A stretch of DNA of 64,000 nucleotides from Candidatus Borrarchaeum weybense (GTDB lineage Archaea; Asgardarchaeota; Sifarchaeia; Borrarchaeales; Borrarchaeaceae). Made by a program: the position numbers and the translations under genes. Position 1 is the stretch's first letter; each line of letters begins with the position of its first letter. The notes below the pieces were generated by a model. It worked only from the letters and a program-made list of their open reading frames with translations, was not told the origin of the DNA and searched no databases. Of the stretch, positions 26,636 to 35,254 are shown in pieces. The stretch covers positions 1 through 64,000 of the forward strand of contig JAHQJS010000008.1 of assembly GCA_019057385.1 (NCBI GenBank), written 5' to 3'.

Positions 26636-29140
26636 ATGAGCCACCAAGATGAACCTTCTGTAGCAGATGAATGCAAAGATGAAAATACATCCTGCGCTTG
26701 CAATGATACAGCGTGCAATGATTCCCATAATCATGTAAATGACGATTCCTGTTGTGAACACGACCATGAGCACGAGCATGAACATGATCACGAACACGAA
26801 GTTGACGACGAAGAACAATTTGAAGAGTTGTTCGGGACATCAGGCACGAAGAAATTGACGTTCCATCTCGGCGGAATGGATTGTGCCAATTGCGCGTTAT
26901 CTTTGCAGAAGGCATTAGATAACGTTGATGGCGTGAAAAAGGCAACGGTGAGTTTTGGTCCAAGGATAACAAATCTCTTTTTCGATGGAGAAAAAGAAAC
27001 CTTCGAACGTGTTGAAAAGACAATCCGCTCGTTAGGGTTCGAACTCGAAGGCGAACGAGTGATACTCAATTTGGAATCCTTGACCTCAAAATCGCTTGGA
27101 AAGAAGTTAGAACAAGAATTAGGCAGTGTTAGAGGCATTCTCTATGCAGCTGTTTCATTTGACAAAAGCACACTGAATCTCATCTATAACCCATCAGAAA
27201 TTAATCTGCCGAAAATTAAGTCAGAAATCCAAAAATTAGGCGTGACTATCGCTGGCGAGAAAAAAACTGCAAAGATTTCTAAACAAAAAATAAAATTGCT
27301 TCAGACCGCCGCTGCCGGAGCACTTTTCGCGTTAGGTTGGGCAACAAGATGGCTTTTTAATACATATGGGGTCTCTTCTTTATTCTTGCCTTCAGTAATA
27401 TTTCTATTATCTGCAGTAGTTATTGGAGGCTATTCCACTGTACTCAAAGCTTTTTACTCACTTCGGTCGAAAGTCCTAGATGTTAACACTTTGGTAGCTG
27501 TAGCATTTACTGGTGCGATTATAATCAGGGAATATTGGGAAGCTAGTGCAGTTGTTTTTCTCTTCTTGTTTGGTTCATTGCTTGAGAGTTATTCTATGGA
27601 AAAAACAAGAAATGCCATCCGCGAATTAATTGACCTCAAACCAAAGGTCGCTAGGGTACGTAGATATGATACAGAGGTCGAAGTTTTCGCAGATGAGGTA
27701 AAAAAAGGAGAACTTGTTATTGTAAAGGCTGGAGAAAAAATCCCTGTTGATGGTAAGGTTATTAAGGGCTCTACTGCTGTTAATCAATCCTCTGTTACTG
27801 GTGAATCTCTCCCAATTGAAAAAACGGTAGGCGATGAGGTTTTTAGCGGAACTATCAATATTGATGGCTATATTGAGGTGGAAACAACAAAGACAGGCGA
27901 AGATACAACACTAAGTAAAATTGTCAAAATGGTTGAGCAAGCACAAACTGAGAAATCCCCAATTCAAACATTTGCGGAAAAATTTGACAAATATTACGTG
28001 CCTGCTGTGCTTTTAGTTGCTTTGGCTAATTTTTTAATCACGCAAAACCTTCTTATTACACTCACCTTGTTAGTCGTTGCGTGCCCATGTGCCCTCGTTA
28101 TCTCCACACCCGTTGCTATTGTAAGTGGGATTGGCAATGCTGCAAGAAAAGGAGTTCTAATCAAGGGTGGCCGTTCTTTAGAAGCACTAGGTAAGTTAGA
28201 TGCTGTTGCATTCGATAAAACAGGCACTATTACCCTAGGAAAAATTAAGGTATTTGAAGTCGAAAACTTCTATGACGATGTCTCCATAAAAGATATCTTA
28301 TATTGGGCGGGTATAGGCGAGAAGATGGCAGAACATCAAATTGGTAAAGCTATTGTGGAGTATGTCAGATCAGAAAATATTACTATCCCAGATCCAGACA
28401 AATTGTCTGTAGTTAGTGGTATCGGGATTAGTGCTGAATACAAAGGTAGAAAAGTAATAATGGGTAAGCGAAAACTTCTTGAAAATAATGGATTAATTGT
28501 TACAAGAAACGTTGAAAATTATCTTGAAAAGGCTGAGAGTAAAGGATACACCGTTATTCCTATTGCCGTAGATGACCGCATTATTGGTGCTATTTCTGTT
28601 GCAGATTTATTGAAACCTGAAGCGCCAGAGGCACTTAGCAAACTAAAGAAAGTAGGTATCAAACAAATCTTAATGCTTACAGGCGACAATGAAAGAACTG
28701 CAGAAACAATCGCAAAGTGTATGGAAGTTGACAATTTTAAGGCTAACCTACTTCCTGAGGATAAGGTTTCATATGTGAAACAACTCCATGAAGAAGGTCG
28801 TGTAGTTGGAATGATTGGTGACGGAATTAATGATGCCCCTGCCCTTGCGGCAGCTGATATAGGTATTGCAATGGGTGTTGCGGGTACAGACGTAGCAATT
28901 GAAACCGCAGATATTGCTTTAATGTCCGATGACGTTTCTAAAGTGCCCTATGCCATAGGATTAAGCAAAAAAACCAATGCGATTATCCGCCAAAATATCG
29001 TATTCGCCCTAGTCATGGTCTTTGCCTTGCTAATAGCTACACTCTTCGGTGTGCTTGAATTAGCGAGTGGTATTCTTGGACATGAGGCAAGTGCGCTTCT
29101 TGTTATCCTAAATGGGATGCGTTTATTACGATACAAATGA
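26636..29140 (+). CDS. Heavy-metal P1B-type ATPase (Zn/Cd exporter-like) with His-rich N-terminus
   Basis: An 834-residue metal pump. The first 65 residues are Cys/His-rich, with an alternating His-Glu/Asp run near residues 42-60 that should bind zinc. An HMA domain follows with GMDCANCALSL (about residues 80-90) and then a second degenerate HMA-like region. Eight transmembrane segments include the translocation motif CPC (residues 483-485). The phosphorylation site is DKTGT (Asp527) and the hinge is GDGINDAPAL. CPC plus a His-rich tail favours Zn/Cd/Pb rather than copper transport. A ZIP permease gene lies about 630 bp downstream. Confidence 0.93.
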   Translation: MSHQDEPSVADECKDENTSCACNDTACNDSHNHVNDDSCCEHDHEHEHEHDHEHEVDDEEQFEELFGTSGTKKLTFHLGGMDCANCALSLQKALDNVDGVKKATVSFGPRITNLFFDGEKETFERVEKTIRSLGFELEGERVILNLESLTSKSLGKKLEQELGSVRGILYAAVSFDKSTLNLIYNPSEINLPKIKSEIQKLGVTIAGEKKTAKISKQKIKLLQTAAAGALFALGWATRWLFNTYGVSSLFLPSVIFLLSAVVIGGYSTVLKAFYSLRSKVLDVNTLVAVAFTGAIIIREYWEASAVVFLFLFGSLLESYSMEKTRNAIRELIDLKPKVARVRRYDTEVEVFADEVKKGELVIVKAGEKIPVDGKVIKGSTAVNQSSVTGESLPIEKTVGDEVFSGTINIDGYIEVETTKTGEDTTLSKIVKMVEQAQTEKSPIQTFAEKFDKYYVPAVLLVALANFLITQNLLITLTLLVVACPCALVISTPVAIVSGIGNAARKGVLIKGGRSLEALGKLDAVAFDKTGTITLGKIKVFEVENFYDDVSIKDILYWAGIGEKMAEHQIGKAIVEYVRSENITIPDPDKLSVVSGIGISAEYKGRKVIMGKRKLLENNGLIVTRNVENYLEKAESKGYTVIPIAVDDRIIGAISVADLLKPEAPEALSKLKKVGIKQILMLTGDNERTAETIAKCMEVDNFKANLLPEDKVSYVKQLHEEGRVVGMIGDGINDAPALAAADIGIAMGVAGTDVAIETADIALMSDDVSKVPYAIGLSKKTNAIIRQNIVFALVMVFALLIATLFGVLELASGILGHEASALLVILNGMRLLRYK

Positions 29141-29768
29141 TTTTTCTTTAACCAATATATCTTTCAAAACTTCACTGATCCCTCTCAAGGAAGCCCCTGC
29201 CCTTTAGGGTGGGGAGGAATTGAGGGTGTGTTTCACTTGTACAAGGGTCTCTCCACTTTTAAATATATGTTCTGGGATAGAGGTACGTGGTCTCAAGGCA
29301 CACCTCTCGTAGAAGTGGAAACGGTTAATGACCTCAAGGGTGATGAGCATTAAACTAGTATAGCCCGACTCTAGATGAGGATTACTGGGCTGGGGTCTAG
29401 TAAACGCCCCCATGATTTAGCGTGTGATGAAGTTGAAACTCTAGCTGGTGTAGTTAGAGGACTGAGACCAAGTACAGCTAAAAGCCTCACTGCTTTAGCA
29501 TGAGGTAGTTTACACTATCACCTCAAGGATGCTCCCCTGTTTTCGGGGGGAGAGTGATGTTCATGGTGGGTTAAAAAAAATTACCTATTTGTTATGAAAA
29601 AACGGTCTTGTCACCTCTATAGTTAATTTTAATAAAGGCTCTACTATATTACTTTTCTAAAGCATTCCTGCTAACATCCTAGACTTTAATCAACTTCAAA
29701 GGTGGATTACGTCATCCTAGGGAGTTTTCGTAATTTTCATTCGCAGATAATGATATTGGGGTAATATC
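29141..29768 (+). mobile_element. Relic block with three IS605-like right-end hairpins
   Basis: 628 bp between the metal ATPase and the ZIP gene hold no intact gene. Hairpins: CCCCTGCCC-TTTA-GGGTGGGG at 29193-29215 followed by AGGAATTGAG; CCTCAC...ATGAGG then TAGTTTAC at 29485-29513, part of the 45-base repeat shared with 15120; and CTCCCCTG-TTTT-CGGGGGGAG at 29530-29551. A short forward frame (about 29221-29352) ends in VEVETVNDLKGDEH and might be the worn-out C-terminus of a TnpB, but it lacks the catalytic motifs. It reads as two or three overlapping decayed elements. Confidence 0.5.
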
Positions 29769-30521
29769 TTGAATATAGAAGCATTGGGTCTTGCTGTACT
29801 TGCTACTTTTATTGTAAGTGCAGCCGCATTTATTGGAGTCTTATTCATTTCACTTAAAGAAGAAACACTCAATAAATTTTTGCTTGCGCTTGTAGCTTTA
29901 TCGTCGGGAGTACTATTCGGCGGCGCATTTTTACACCTCTTGCCAGAAGCCTTGGAATCAGTAGGTGAAGAAATAATTCCAACGTCGATTGCACTTCTTT
30001 CTGCTATCGTATTATTTTTTATTTTAGAGAAGTTTTTATCCTGGCGGCACTGCCACAAGGGTGTATGTGATATTCATGCCTTTACATACATGAATTTGAT
30101 TGGAGATGGAATCCACAATTTTATTGATGGACTAGTCATCATAGCTGCATTCCTTATGAGCACTCCTCTTGGATTCATAGTGACGGTTGCTATTCTCTTT
30201 CATGAAATCCCGCAAGAAGTAGCTGATTTTTCAGTACTTGTTTATGGTGGGTTTACAAAAACAAAAGCGCTATTTTTTAATTTCTTATCAGCAATATTAG
30301 CTATAGCAGGAGCAATTGTGGGTTTTCTCATTTCTTCCAGCATACAGCAATTTACGACGTTTCTCTTACCTTTTGCTGCAGGAGGCTTTATCTATATTGC
30401 GGGATCAGACCTTATTCCAGAACTGCGTAGCAAAACAGAACTTTCAAGCGCGGTTATTCAGACAAGCATGATAATATTGGGAATTTTCCTAATGTGGTTT
30501 CTCCTTATCGTCTTCGAATAA
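29769..30521 (+). CDS. ZIP-family metal (zinc) permease
   Basis: A 250-residue membrane protein with about eight hydrophobic segments. The signature helices are present: FLHLLPEALESVG (early His), MNLIGDGIHNFIDGLVIIAAF (TM4, with the H and D metal ligands) and ILFHEIPQEVADFSVL (TM5, HEIPxE). A short metal-rich loop, WRHCHKGVCDIHAF, sits between TM3 and TM4. ZIP proteins carry Zn2+ or Fe2+ into the cytosol. The start at TTG 29769 follows GGGGTAATATC. Its proximity to the Zn/Cd pump suggests a zinc-homeostasis pair. Confidence 0.92.
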   Translation: MNIEALGLAVLATFIVSAAAFIGVLFISLKEETLNKFLLALVALSSGVLFGGAFLHLLPEALESVGEEIIPTSIALLSAIVLFFILEKFLSWRHCHKGVCDIHAFTYMNLIGDGIHNFIDGLVIIAAFLMSTPLGFIVTVAILFHEIPQEVADFSVLVYGGFTKTKALFFNFLSAILAIAGAIVGFLISSSIQQFTTFLLPFAAGGFIYIAGSDLIPELRSKTELSSAVIQTSMIILGIFLMWFLLIVFE

Positions 30522-30541
30522 ACTCTGATCTGGTAGAGACA

Positions 30542-30973
30542 CTACTGCACTATTTTTCCATTTTTTGTACGAGGTGCAAGCCAATCAATTAATTTCTCAG
30601 GGTTATTCGTACTGATATCCATTTCTATTGGACCTAGTGGTGATTCAGTCGTAAATTCACCAACAAAAGAAGTGTTTCCAACAAAGGCGGCCTGTTTGTT
30701 CAAATAGAAATATATTCGATTGCCACGAATTCCTCTTCTGAGAGTTCTCCTTGCAGCATCTAGAATCCTCTTTTCTCGAAAAATCGTATGTAATTTTTGC
30801 AACGTATTCTGTCCTTCGCCCCTCACAATAATTTCTGAATGATCATCAATTTCTTCAATATGAACATTTTCATCTTCTACATTTACTATGTTTAAGAGTG
30901 CCGTCTTTACTTTTTCAATACTTTCTGTGGGAAAAAGTGGGGTTCGAGCAGTTACTTTGACTTCTATGCTCAT
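30542..30973 (-). CDS. UPF0201 family protein (RNA-binding-domain, coaE-associated)
   Basis: A 143-residue archaeal protein of the UPF0201/DUF54 family: VTARTPLFPTESIEKVKTAL at the start, EIIVRGEGQNTLQKLH in the middle, and a C-terminal half with FVGEFTTESPLGPIEMDI and WLAPRTKNGK. It lies 1 bp after the UPF0200 kinase gene, an adjacency seen widely in archaea. No reaction is known; the ribosomal L5-like fold suggests RNA contact. Confidence 0.88.
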   Translation of the reverse strand: MSIEVKVTARTPLFPTESIEKVKTALLNIVNVEDENVHIEEIDDHSEIIVRGEGQNTLQKLHTIFREKRILDAARRTLRRGIRGNRIYFYLNKQAAFVGNTSFVGEFTTESPLGPIEMDISTNNPEKLIDWLAPRTKNGKIVQ

Positions 30974-30974
30974 T

Positions 30975-31520
30975 TTACAAAACGCTCTCTAAAAGTTGGT
31001 CAATTTTTCCAAATAAATCTTCTTTACTTCCCTCATTCACAAGTATATGATCAGCTAATGCAATTACTGAGCCAATACCCACTTTTAGCTCTGTTAGGTC
31101 TCTTTTATCGAACATTTCTCTGTTTTGTGGATCGTCTGATCTACCTCTTTGTTTCAACCTATTAAAGCGTGTAGGAGGTGATGCATGAACTGCAATTAGT
31201 AGGAAGTTTAGATGTTTTCTAAAGGTAGATAATTCCTCAAGCCCTCTCAGTCCCTCTATAATGGCCCATTCATATTTTACCTCGTTTTCTTTCAGTTTTT
31301 CTATGCATCTTTTTGCTACAATGTCATTACCTTCTCTTTTACGAAGATCTAACATAATTTTCCTCAAGTTGGTCGAATTTGGCTCTAGTCCTTCCCTCAT
31401 CGCTTCCTCTCGAATGACATCTCCCATTACAATATAAAAAGAATTTAATTTTTCTTTAAGGATTTGTGATATAACGCTCTTTCCACTGCCAGGCATTCCA
31501 ACAGTTCCTATAACTTTCAT
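30975..31520 (-). CDS. UPF0200 P-loop kinase (dephospho-CoA kinase / NMP kinase-like)
   Basis: A 181-residue P-loop kinase: Walker A GMPGSGKSVIS (residues 8-18), MGDVIREEAMREG (NMP-binding side), lid region RLKQRGRSDDPQNREMFDKRD. The archaeal UPF0200 family is often labelled dephospho-CoA kinase or nucleoside monophosphate kinase; the substrate is not determined by sequence alone. It is co-transcribed with UPF0201. Confidence 0.88.
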   Translation of the reverse strand: MKVIGTVGMPGSGKSVISQILKEKLNSFYIVMGDVIREEAMREGLEPNSTNLRKIMLDLRKREGNDIVAKRCIEKLKENEVKYEWAIIEGLRGLEELSTFRKHLNFLLIAVHASPPTRFNRLKQRGRSDDPQNREMFDKRDLTELKVGIGSVIALADHILVNEGSKEDLFGKIDQLLESVL

Positions 31521-31565
31521 TTTTCTCTTCCCTAGAAAATACTATGAAATAGGCTCTGATTGCAT

Positions 31566-31612
31566 TCCTGTGAACTACCACCCAACAAGTTAGGTGGCTT
31601 CTGCCCTCACGG
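31566..31612 (-). ncRNA. Right end of the tnpB element and probable 3' end of its guide RNA
   Basis: Read on the reverse strand, the end of tnpB runs into the hairpin CCACCTAACTTGTTGGGTGG and then TAGTTCAC, after which AGGAATGCAATC would be the guide. In IS200/IS605 elements the TnpB omega-RNA overlaps the end of the gene and its last bases are the element right end, with the flanking host DNA as guide. The 5' boundary of the RNA is not visible. Confidence 0.6.
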
Positions 31613-33059
31613 ATTGTTGAGCTTTCTCTACGAGAGATAGCAAGAACCCGCTCATTGGCAGTCCGGGGTGATCCACGGCACCCCCCGTTCCTTCAAGGAA
31701 CACTTTGGTTTTCGCCTTACGGCCATTACTGTTCTTCTTCGTCTCAGTAAGGCACTTCAGACCGTCTATCAGGATGTTAAACGCCGCATTTATGTCTCTA
31801 TCGGCAGAAAATCCGCAGTTAAGACAGGTAAACGACCTGTCTTTGACCTCTACCTTTCGCGAACCGCACATGGAACATCGGTGGGTGGTCCACCACTCGT
31901 TCATGACGAAGGCCACTCCGTCTCGTACCAGCACCGCTATAGCTATACGGTCGGCGCAGTCCTTGAACGCCCAGTGATTTACCCGTTTCCTGTTCCTCCT
32001 GTGCCCCGAACCCCTGTAATGGCAGTTACGCACTTTGTCGGGGCAACCTATAAACACCAACGAACCTGTAAGGTGATCGGCTATAACTATCGCCAGTTTT
32101 CTCCTGAAATCTTTTGCATAATTTACCCGTTTCCTGTAGAGTTTTTTCAAAACCGCGTATTTCCCTATCCGCTTCAACTTAGCGATCCTATTGTTGAGTT
32201 GGCACATCCTGATGAAGAACTCTTTGTAGTCCTCTTTCTTAAAGAAGAGGTCACGTGCTTCGCCTGCAAGCTCATATTTTACAGCAGTCGCCAGCCGCTT
32301 CAAGCCGAGATCAATGCCTGTAACGGACTTCAGCACAGGGCAAACTTCTTTTTCTATGACGACATGCACTTCGTAGCGTTTTAACCTGTAGTTTTTGACC
32401 ACCTGAAAAGACTTAACACGCCATTCTTTATCATGGAAGTGCTTTTCGGCATGCGGATACACATACAACGGTAAATGTAACTTCTTACCTTTTTTAAGCG
32501 TGGAAATCCTAGCCCAGAGAGGAAACACCTTTGATGTGCGGGAAAGGGCGATGTCGCCTACACGGTAGTCGAACATGACGGGCACCTTCCCCCTAATAGT
32601 CGGTGATGACGGTTCCCTCTTATTCCAGCGGTATAGTTTGTGCAGTAACTTCCGCAACCTTTTCTTATCTTTAACAGTGCTCTTCTTGGTAAGGCGTTTT
32701 TTACAGGTGGTTATTGACCTTTCCAGACGGTTGACGTCTCGCTGCCAGTCATGGTGCAGTTTTTGATATGACTTATACATCCAGAGGGCTTTATCACGAC
32801 AGGCTTGTGCGAAGCCTGAAGACAGCCCCGTAACCGCTTGTACGTCCTTGCGGTATTTTTCCACTTCTTTGGTAGCAGTTATGTTTTCAGAGATGATATT
32901 TTCAAGAAAAAGTTGCACCCCGTAAGTGATCCGTGAGGTAAGGTTGTCGAGGAACTTCATTTTTGTTATTGTGATCTTGTCGTCAACGGGAAGCACTAGC
33001 GTCTTGCACATTAGAAGTGGTTTGGCAAGTTGAAGTTCCATCTTTTCCCTCCATGACAC
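31590..33059 (-). CDS. tnpB: TnpB RNA-guided nuclease of IS200/IS605 type, RuvC-II Glu relocated
   Basis: A 489-residue TnpB. RuvC-I is GIDLGLKRLATAV (D250). The usual RuvC-II Glu position reads VFIGCPDKVR (Cys339), but a Glu occurs 49 residues later in MNEWWTTHRC (E388). The zinc ribbon is C395, C398, C412 and C415, and RuvC-III is ADRDINAAFNI (D422). The frame is intact, with a right-end hairpin overlapping its 3' end, so the element may still encode a working protein. No tnpA is adjacent. ATG at 33041 is an alternative start. Confidence 0.93.
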   Translation of the reverse strand: MSWREKMELQLAKPLLMCKTLVLPVDDKITITKMKFLDNLTSRITYGVQLFLENIISENITATKEVEKYRKDVQAVTGLSSGFAQACRDKALWMYKSYQKLHHDWQRDVNRLERSITTCKKRLTKKSTVKDKKRLRKLLHKLYRWNKREPSSPTIRGKVPVMFDYRVGDIALSRTSKVFPLWARISTLKKGKKLHLPLYVYPHAEKHFHDKEWRVKSFQVVKNYRLKRYEVHVVIEKEVCPVLKSVTGIDLGLKRLATAVKYELAGEARDLFFKKEDYKEFFIRMCQLNNRIAKLKRIGKYAVLKKLYRKRVNYAKDFRRKLAIVIADHLTGSLVFIGCPDKVRNCHYRGSGHRRNRKRVNHWAFKDCADRIAIAVLVRDGVAFVMNEWWTTHRCSMCGSRKVEVKDRSFTCLNCGFSADRDINAAFNILIDGLKCLTETKKNSNGRKAKTKVFLEGTGGAVDHPGLPMSGFLLSLVEKAQQSVRAEAT

Positions 33060-33143
33060 TCTAAGGAATTATGGGAAGGTAAACTTAAAAATGTTTCGTT
33101 ACAAAGATCATGATACGAAAAAACTATCAAAACAGCTACGCAA

Positions 33144-33182
33144 TTCATCCCCCATCAAGTTGAGGGGTCTTCTTGCGAAGTA
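33144..33182 (-). repeat. Hairpin upstream of tnpB, shared with the 17171 relic
   Basis: On the reverse strand it reads CTTCGCAAGAAGACCCCTC, AACTTGATGGGGG; the stem is CCCC...GGGG. The first 25 bases equal those at 17171-17195. It sits about 90 bp upstream of the tnpB start in the same orientation, so it is either part of the left end or the right end of a second, gene-less element inserted beside it. Confidence 0.5.
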
Positions 33183-33263
33183 ACTATAAAAAACTTCCAA
33201 TTTCTTTATTCAAAGAATTAAATAAAAAGTAGGTTTAATCACAAGCGTTTGCATTTCTTGAGT

Positions 33264-34406
33264 TCAAGAAAATATTCTTCTAAGTGTTTCATGCGTGCTT
33301 TCTTTTTTAATAAGAGCAAGAGTCTCATAGATTTGTTTACTCGTTATTCGATCTTCAGATTTAACCAGTGCTTGGTGCAAAGCGCTTTTTAGTAGTTTCT
33401 CTTTTAGCGCTCTACCACTAAAGCCTTCTGTGTCAACAGCCAACTTCCGAATATTCACTTCAATTTGTAATGGCAGTTTGTCAATGTACATTTCGAGAAT
33501 TTTAATTCTATCTTCTAAAGTTGGTAGTAGAAATTCAATCTCATCTTCAAATCGACTTCTTATTGCACGATCGAGGAGTTTGGGTGCATTAGTTGATCCA
33601 ATAGTCACAACACCCTTATTTTCAGTTATTCCGTCCATTTGCTGCAATAGAGCCGTAACTACTTCTGAAACATCCCCTCGAATGTTTTGATAACTTCTAT
33701 CAAGTCCTATTGCATCTAATTCATCTAAAAATATAATACATGGAGCTTGTGCCTTTGCTTCTTTGAACAGGTTCGAAATCCTTCGACTAGCATCTCCAAC
33801 ATGAATTCCAATCAGTTCAGTGGATGATATTGCGAAAATTTCGGAATTCGTTTCCGACGCCAGTGCCCTCGCAGTCATAGTTTTCCCAGTTCCTGGAGCC
33901 CCATAAAATAAAACACTTCGGGGTCTCCATTCTGAAAAGCGTTCTGGATCTTTAAGATAATTTTTGATTATTTTACATTTTTCTTTTGCTTGTTGATGAC
34001 CAATAATCTCATCAAAAGCAACTTTTGGTATTTCCTGATGCATATATGATGTTTTCTTTGACTTAGAGTCTAATATTATCTTAGTCTGAGTGCCAATTAC
34101 TCCACCTTTTTTTGGTTCGCAGTTTTTTACTTCGAATGCGTAATCTGGAACCATAAATTGGTCGAATAGAAAGTCTCCTTCGTTCACCTGAAATCCTGCC
34201 CACTGTTCTCTTGCGTATGCTTCAAAAAGCCTAGGATTGTCTGTATCAACTTCAATATCTTTTTCCTCTTGAAATCGCAGGGGGTAGCCTGCAGGTTGAA
34301 TATGTATTATATTAAGTGGTATCTTTAGTTTTCCTTTTGTTGTTTTTTTATCAATTAGATCATCTGAAGGCGCCGATGAAACATGCCAAAGTTTTGTTTT
34401 TTTCAT
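33264..34406 (-). CDS. AAA ATPase, CDC48/FtsH-like single AAA domain with novel N-terminus
   Basis: A 380-residue protein. Residues 1-125 form a beta-rich N-terminal region without a family I recognise (HVSSAPSDDL, REQWAGFQVNEGDFLFDQF). The AAA domain follows: Walker A YGAPGTGKT (about residues 167-175), Walker B IIFLDELDAIG, sensor 1 GSTN, arginine finger region RAIRSRFEDEIEF and a helical lid (GFSGRALKEKLL). The sequence is closest by eye to archaeal CDC48-type remodelers. The substrate is unknown. It is divergent from thpR. Confidence 0.85.
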   Translation of the reverse strand: MKKTKLWHVSSAPSDDLIDKKTTKGKLKIPLNIIHIQPAGYPLRFQEEKDIEVDTDNPRLFEAYAREQWAGFQVNEGDFLFDQFMVPDYAFEVKNCEPKKGGVIGTQTKIILDSKSKKTSYMHQEIPKVAFDEIIGHQQAKEKCKIIKNYLKDPERFSEWRPRSVLFYGAPGTGKTMTARALASETNSEIFAISSTELIGIHVGDASRRISNLFKEAKAQAPCIIFLDELDAIGLDRSYQNIRGDVSEVVTALLQQMDGITENKGVVTIGSTNAPKLLDRAIRSRFEDEIEFLLPTLEDRIKILEMYIDKLPLQIEVNIRKLAVDTEGFSGRALKEKLLKSALHQALVKSEDRITSKQIYETLALIKKESTHETLRRIFS

Positions 34407-34645
34407 ATATTCAAAACCCTCTTCTTATGATCCATGTATTCAATTCTGTGCACAATTGTCAGATATTTTATCAACAATAAAAACTTCATACACCAACTTG
34501 TTTTTCAATCTATTGTTATTTTAAAAATCACAAGAACAAATCTAATACAGTTCTCTATAAAGATTAAAACAATTATTAACTAATTTGAATCCGTATTACA
34601 AAAATAATTACTTTTATTCTGGCAAAAAGTATTGTAAGAAAGGTT

Positions 34646-35224
34646 GTGGGGAAAATATCTGAACAAATACGCGCGTTTCTAGCAATAGATATAGATGAAC
34701 ATTTATTTGATAAAATCAGAGAAATACAAGATTCTCTCATTCAAATTAAGGATGATTTAAGATTAGTACCTCTTGAAAACATCCATATTACTCTCGAATT
34801 CCTTGGAAATCTCCCCCCATCGATGGTTGATGAAATTTCTCGAATAATGCAAGTAATTTCGCTAGAACCTTTTAACCTTGAGTTTAAGGGTGTAGGGATT
34901 TTTAATCCAAAATTCATAAGAGTAGTATGGATTGGTACTGGGGACGGGAGCAAAAATGCGATCTCTCTTGCTGAGGATTTAAAAAAGAGACTGAAAACTC
35001 TTGGCGTAAGAATTACCAAAAAAAGATTTACGCCACACGCGACAATTGCAAGGGTTAAGAGCAAAAGGAACACTCGCGAACTTGCTAGGTCAATTCAGGA
35101 ACTCTCGGAGATAAAAATTGGAACAATGATGGTTACTTCATTTAAACTAAAAAAAAGTGAATTGAGACCAAGAGGTCCTATTTATACAGATCTAAAAATA
35201 CGTCAACTGGAGCCTCTTCAGTAG
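34646..35224 (+). CDS. thpR: RNA 2',3'-cyclic phosphodiesterase ThpR (LigT family)
   Basis: A 192-residue 2H phosphoesterase with the two catalytic motifs H47-I-T-L and H131-A-T-I, followed by the C-terminal KLKKSELRPRGPIY segment of the family. It opens 2',3'-cyclic phosphate RNA ends and can join tRNA halves in reverse. The start is GTG 34646 with AAGAAAGG upstream. It lies 30 bp before the CCA-adding enzyme gene, a common archaeal pairing around tRNA ends. Confidence 0.93.
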   Translation: MGKISEQIRAFLAIDIDEHLFDKIREIQDSLIQIKDDLRLVPLENIHITLEFLGNLPPSMVDEISRIMQVISLEPFNLEFKGVGIFNPKFIRVVWIGTGDGSKNAISLAEDLKKRLKTLGVRITKKRFTPHATIARVKSKRNTRELARSIQELSEIKIGTMMVTSFKLKKSELRPRGPIYTDLKIRQLEPLQ

Positions 35225-35254
35225 ATATTAAGAGATTGTATCAGGTATTGAAAA

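Noticed and set aside
26514..27023. Reverse open frame of about 170 codons overlapping the metal ATPase start
   Set aside because: It mirrors the His/Asp codon-rich N-terminus of the ATPase on the other strand and shows no protein-like features of its own.
31668..32384. Forward frame of 238 codons opposite tnpB
   Set aside because: The reverse frame has all TnpB landmarks; the forward frame is a mirror without recognisable motifs.
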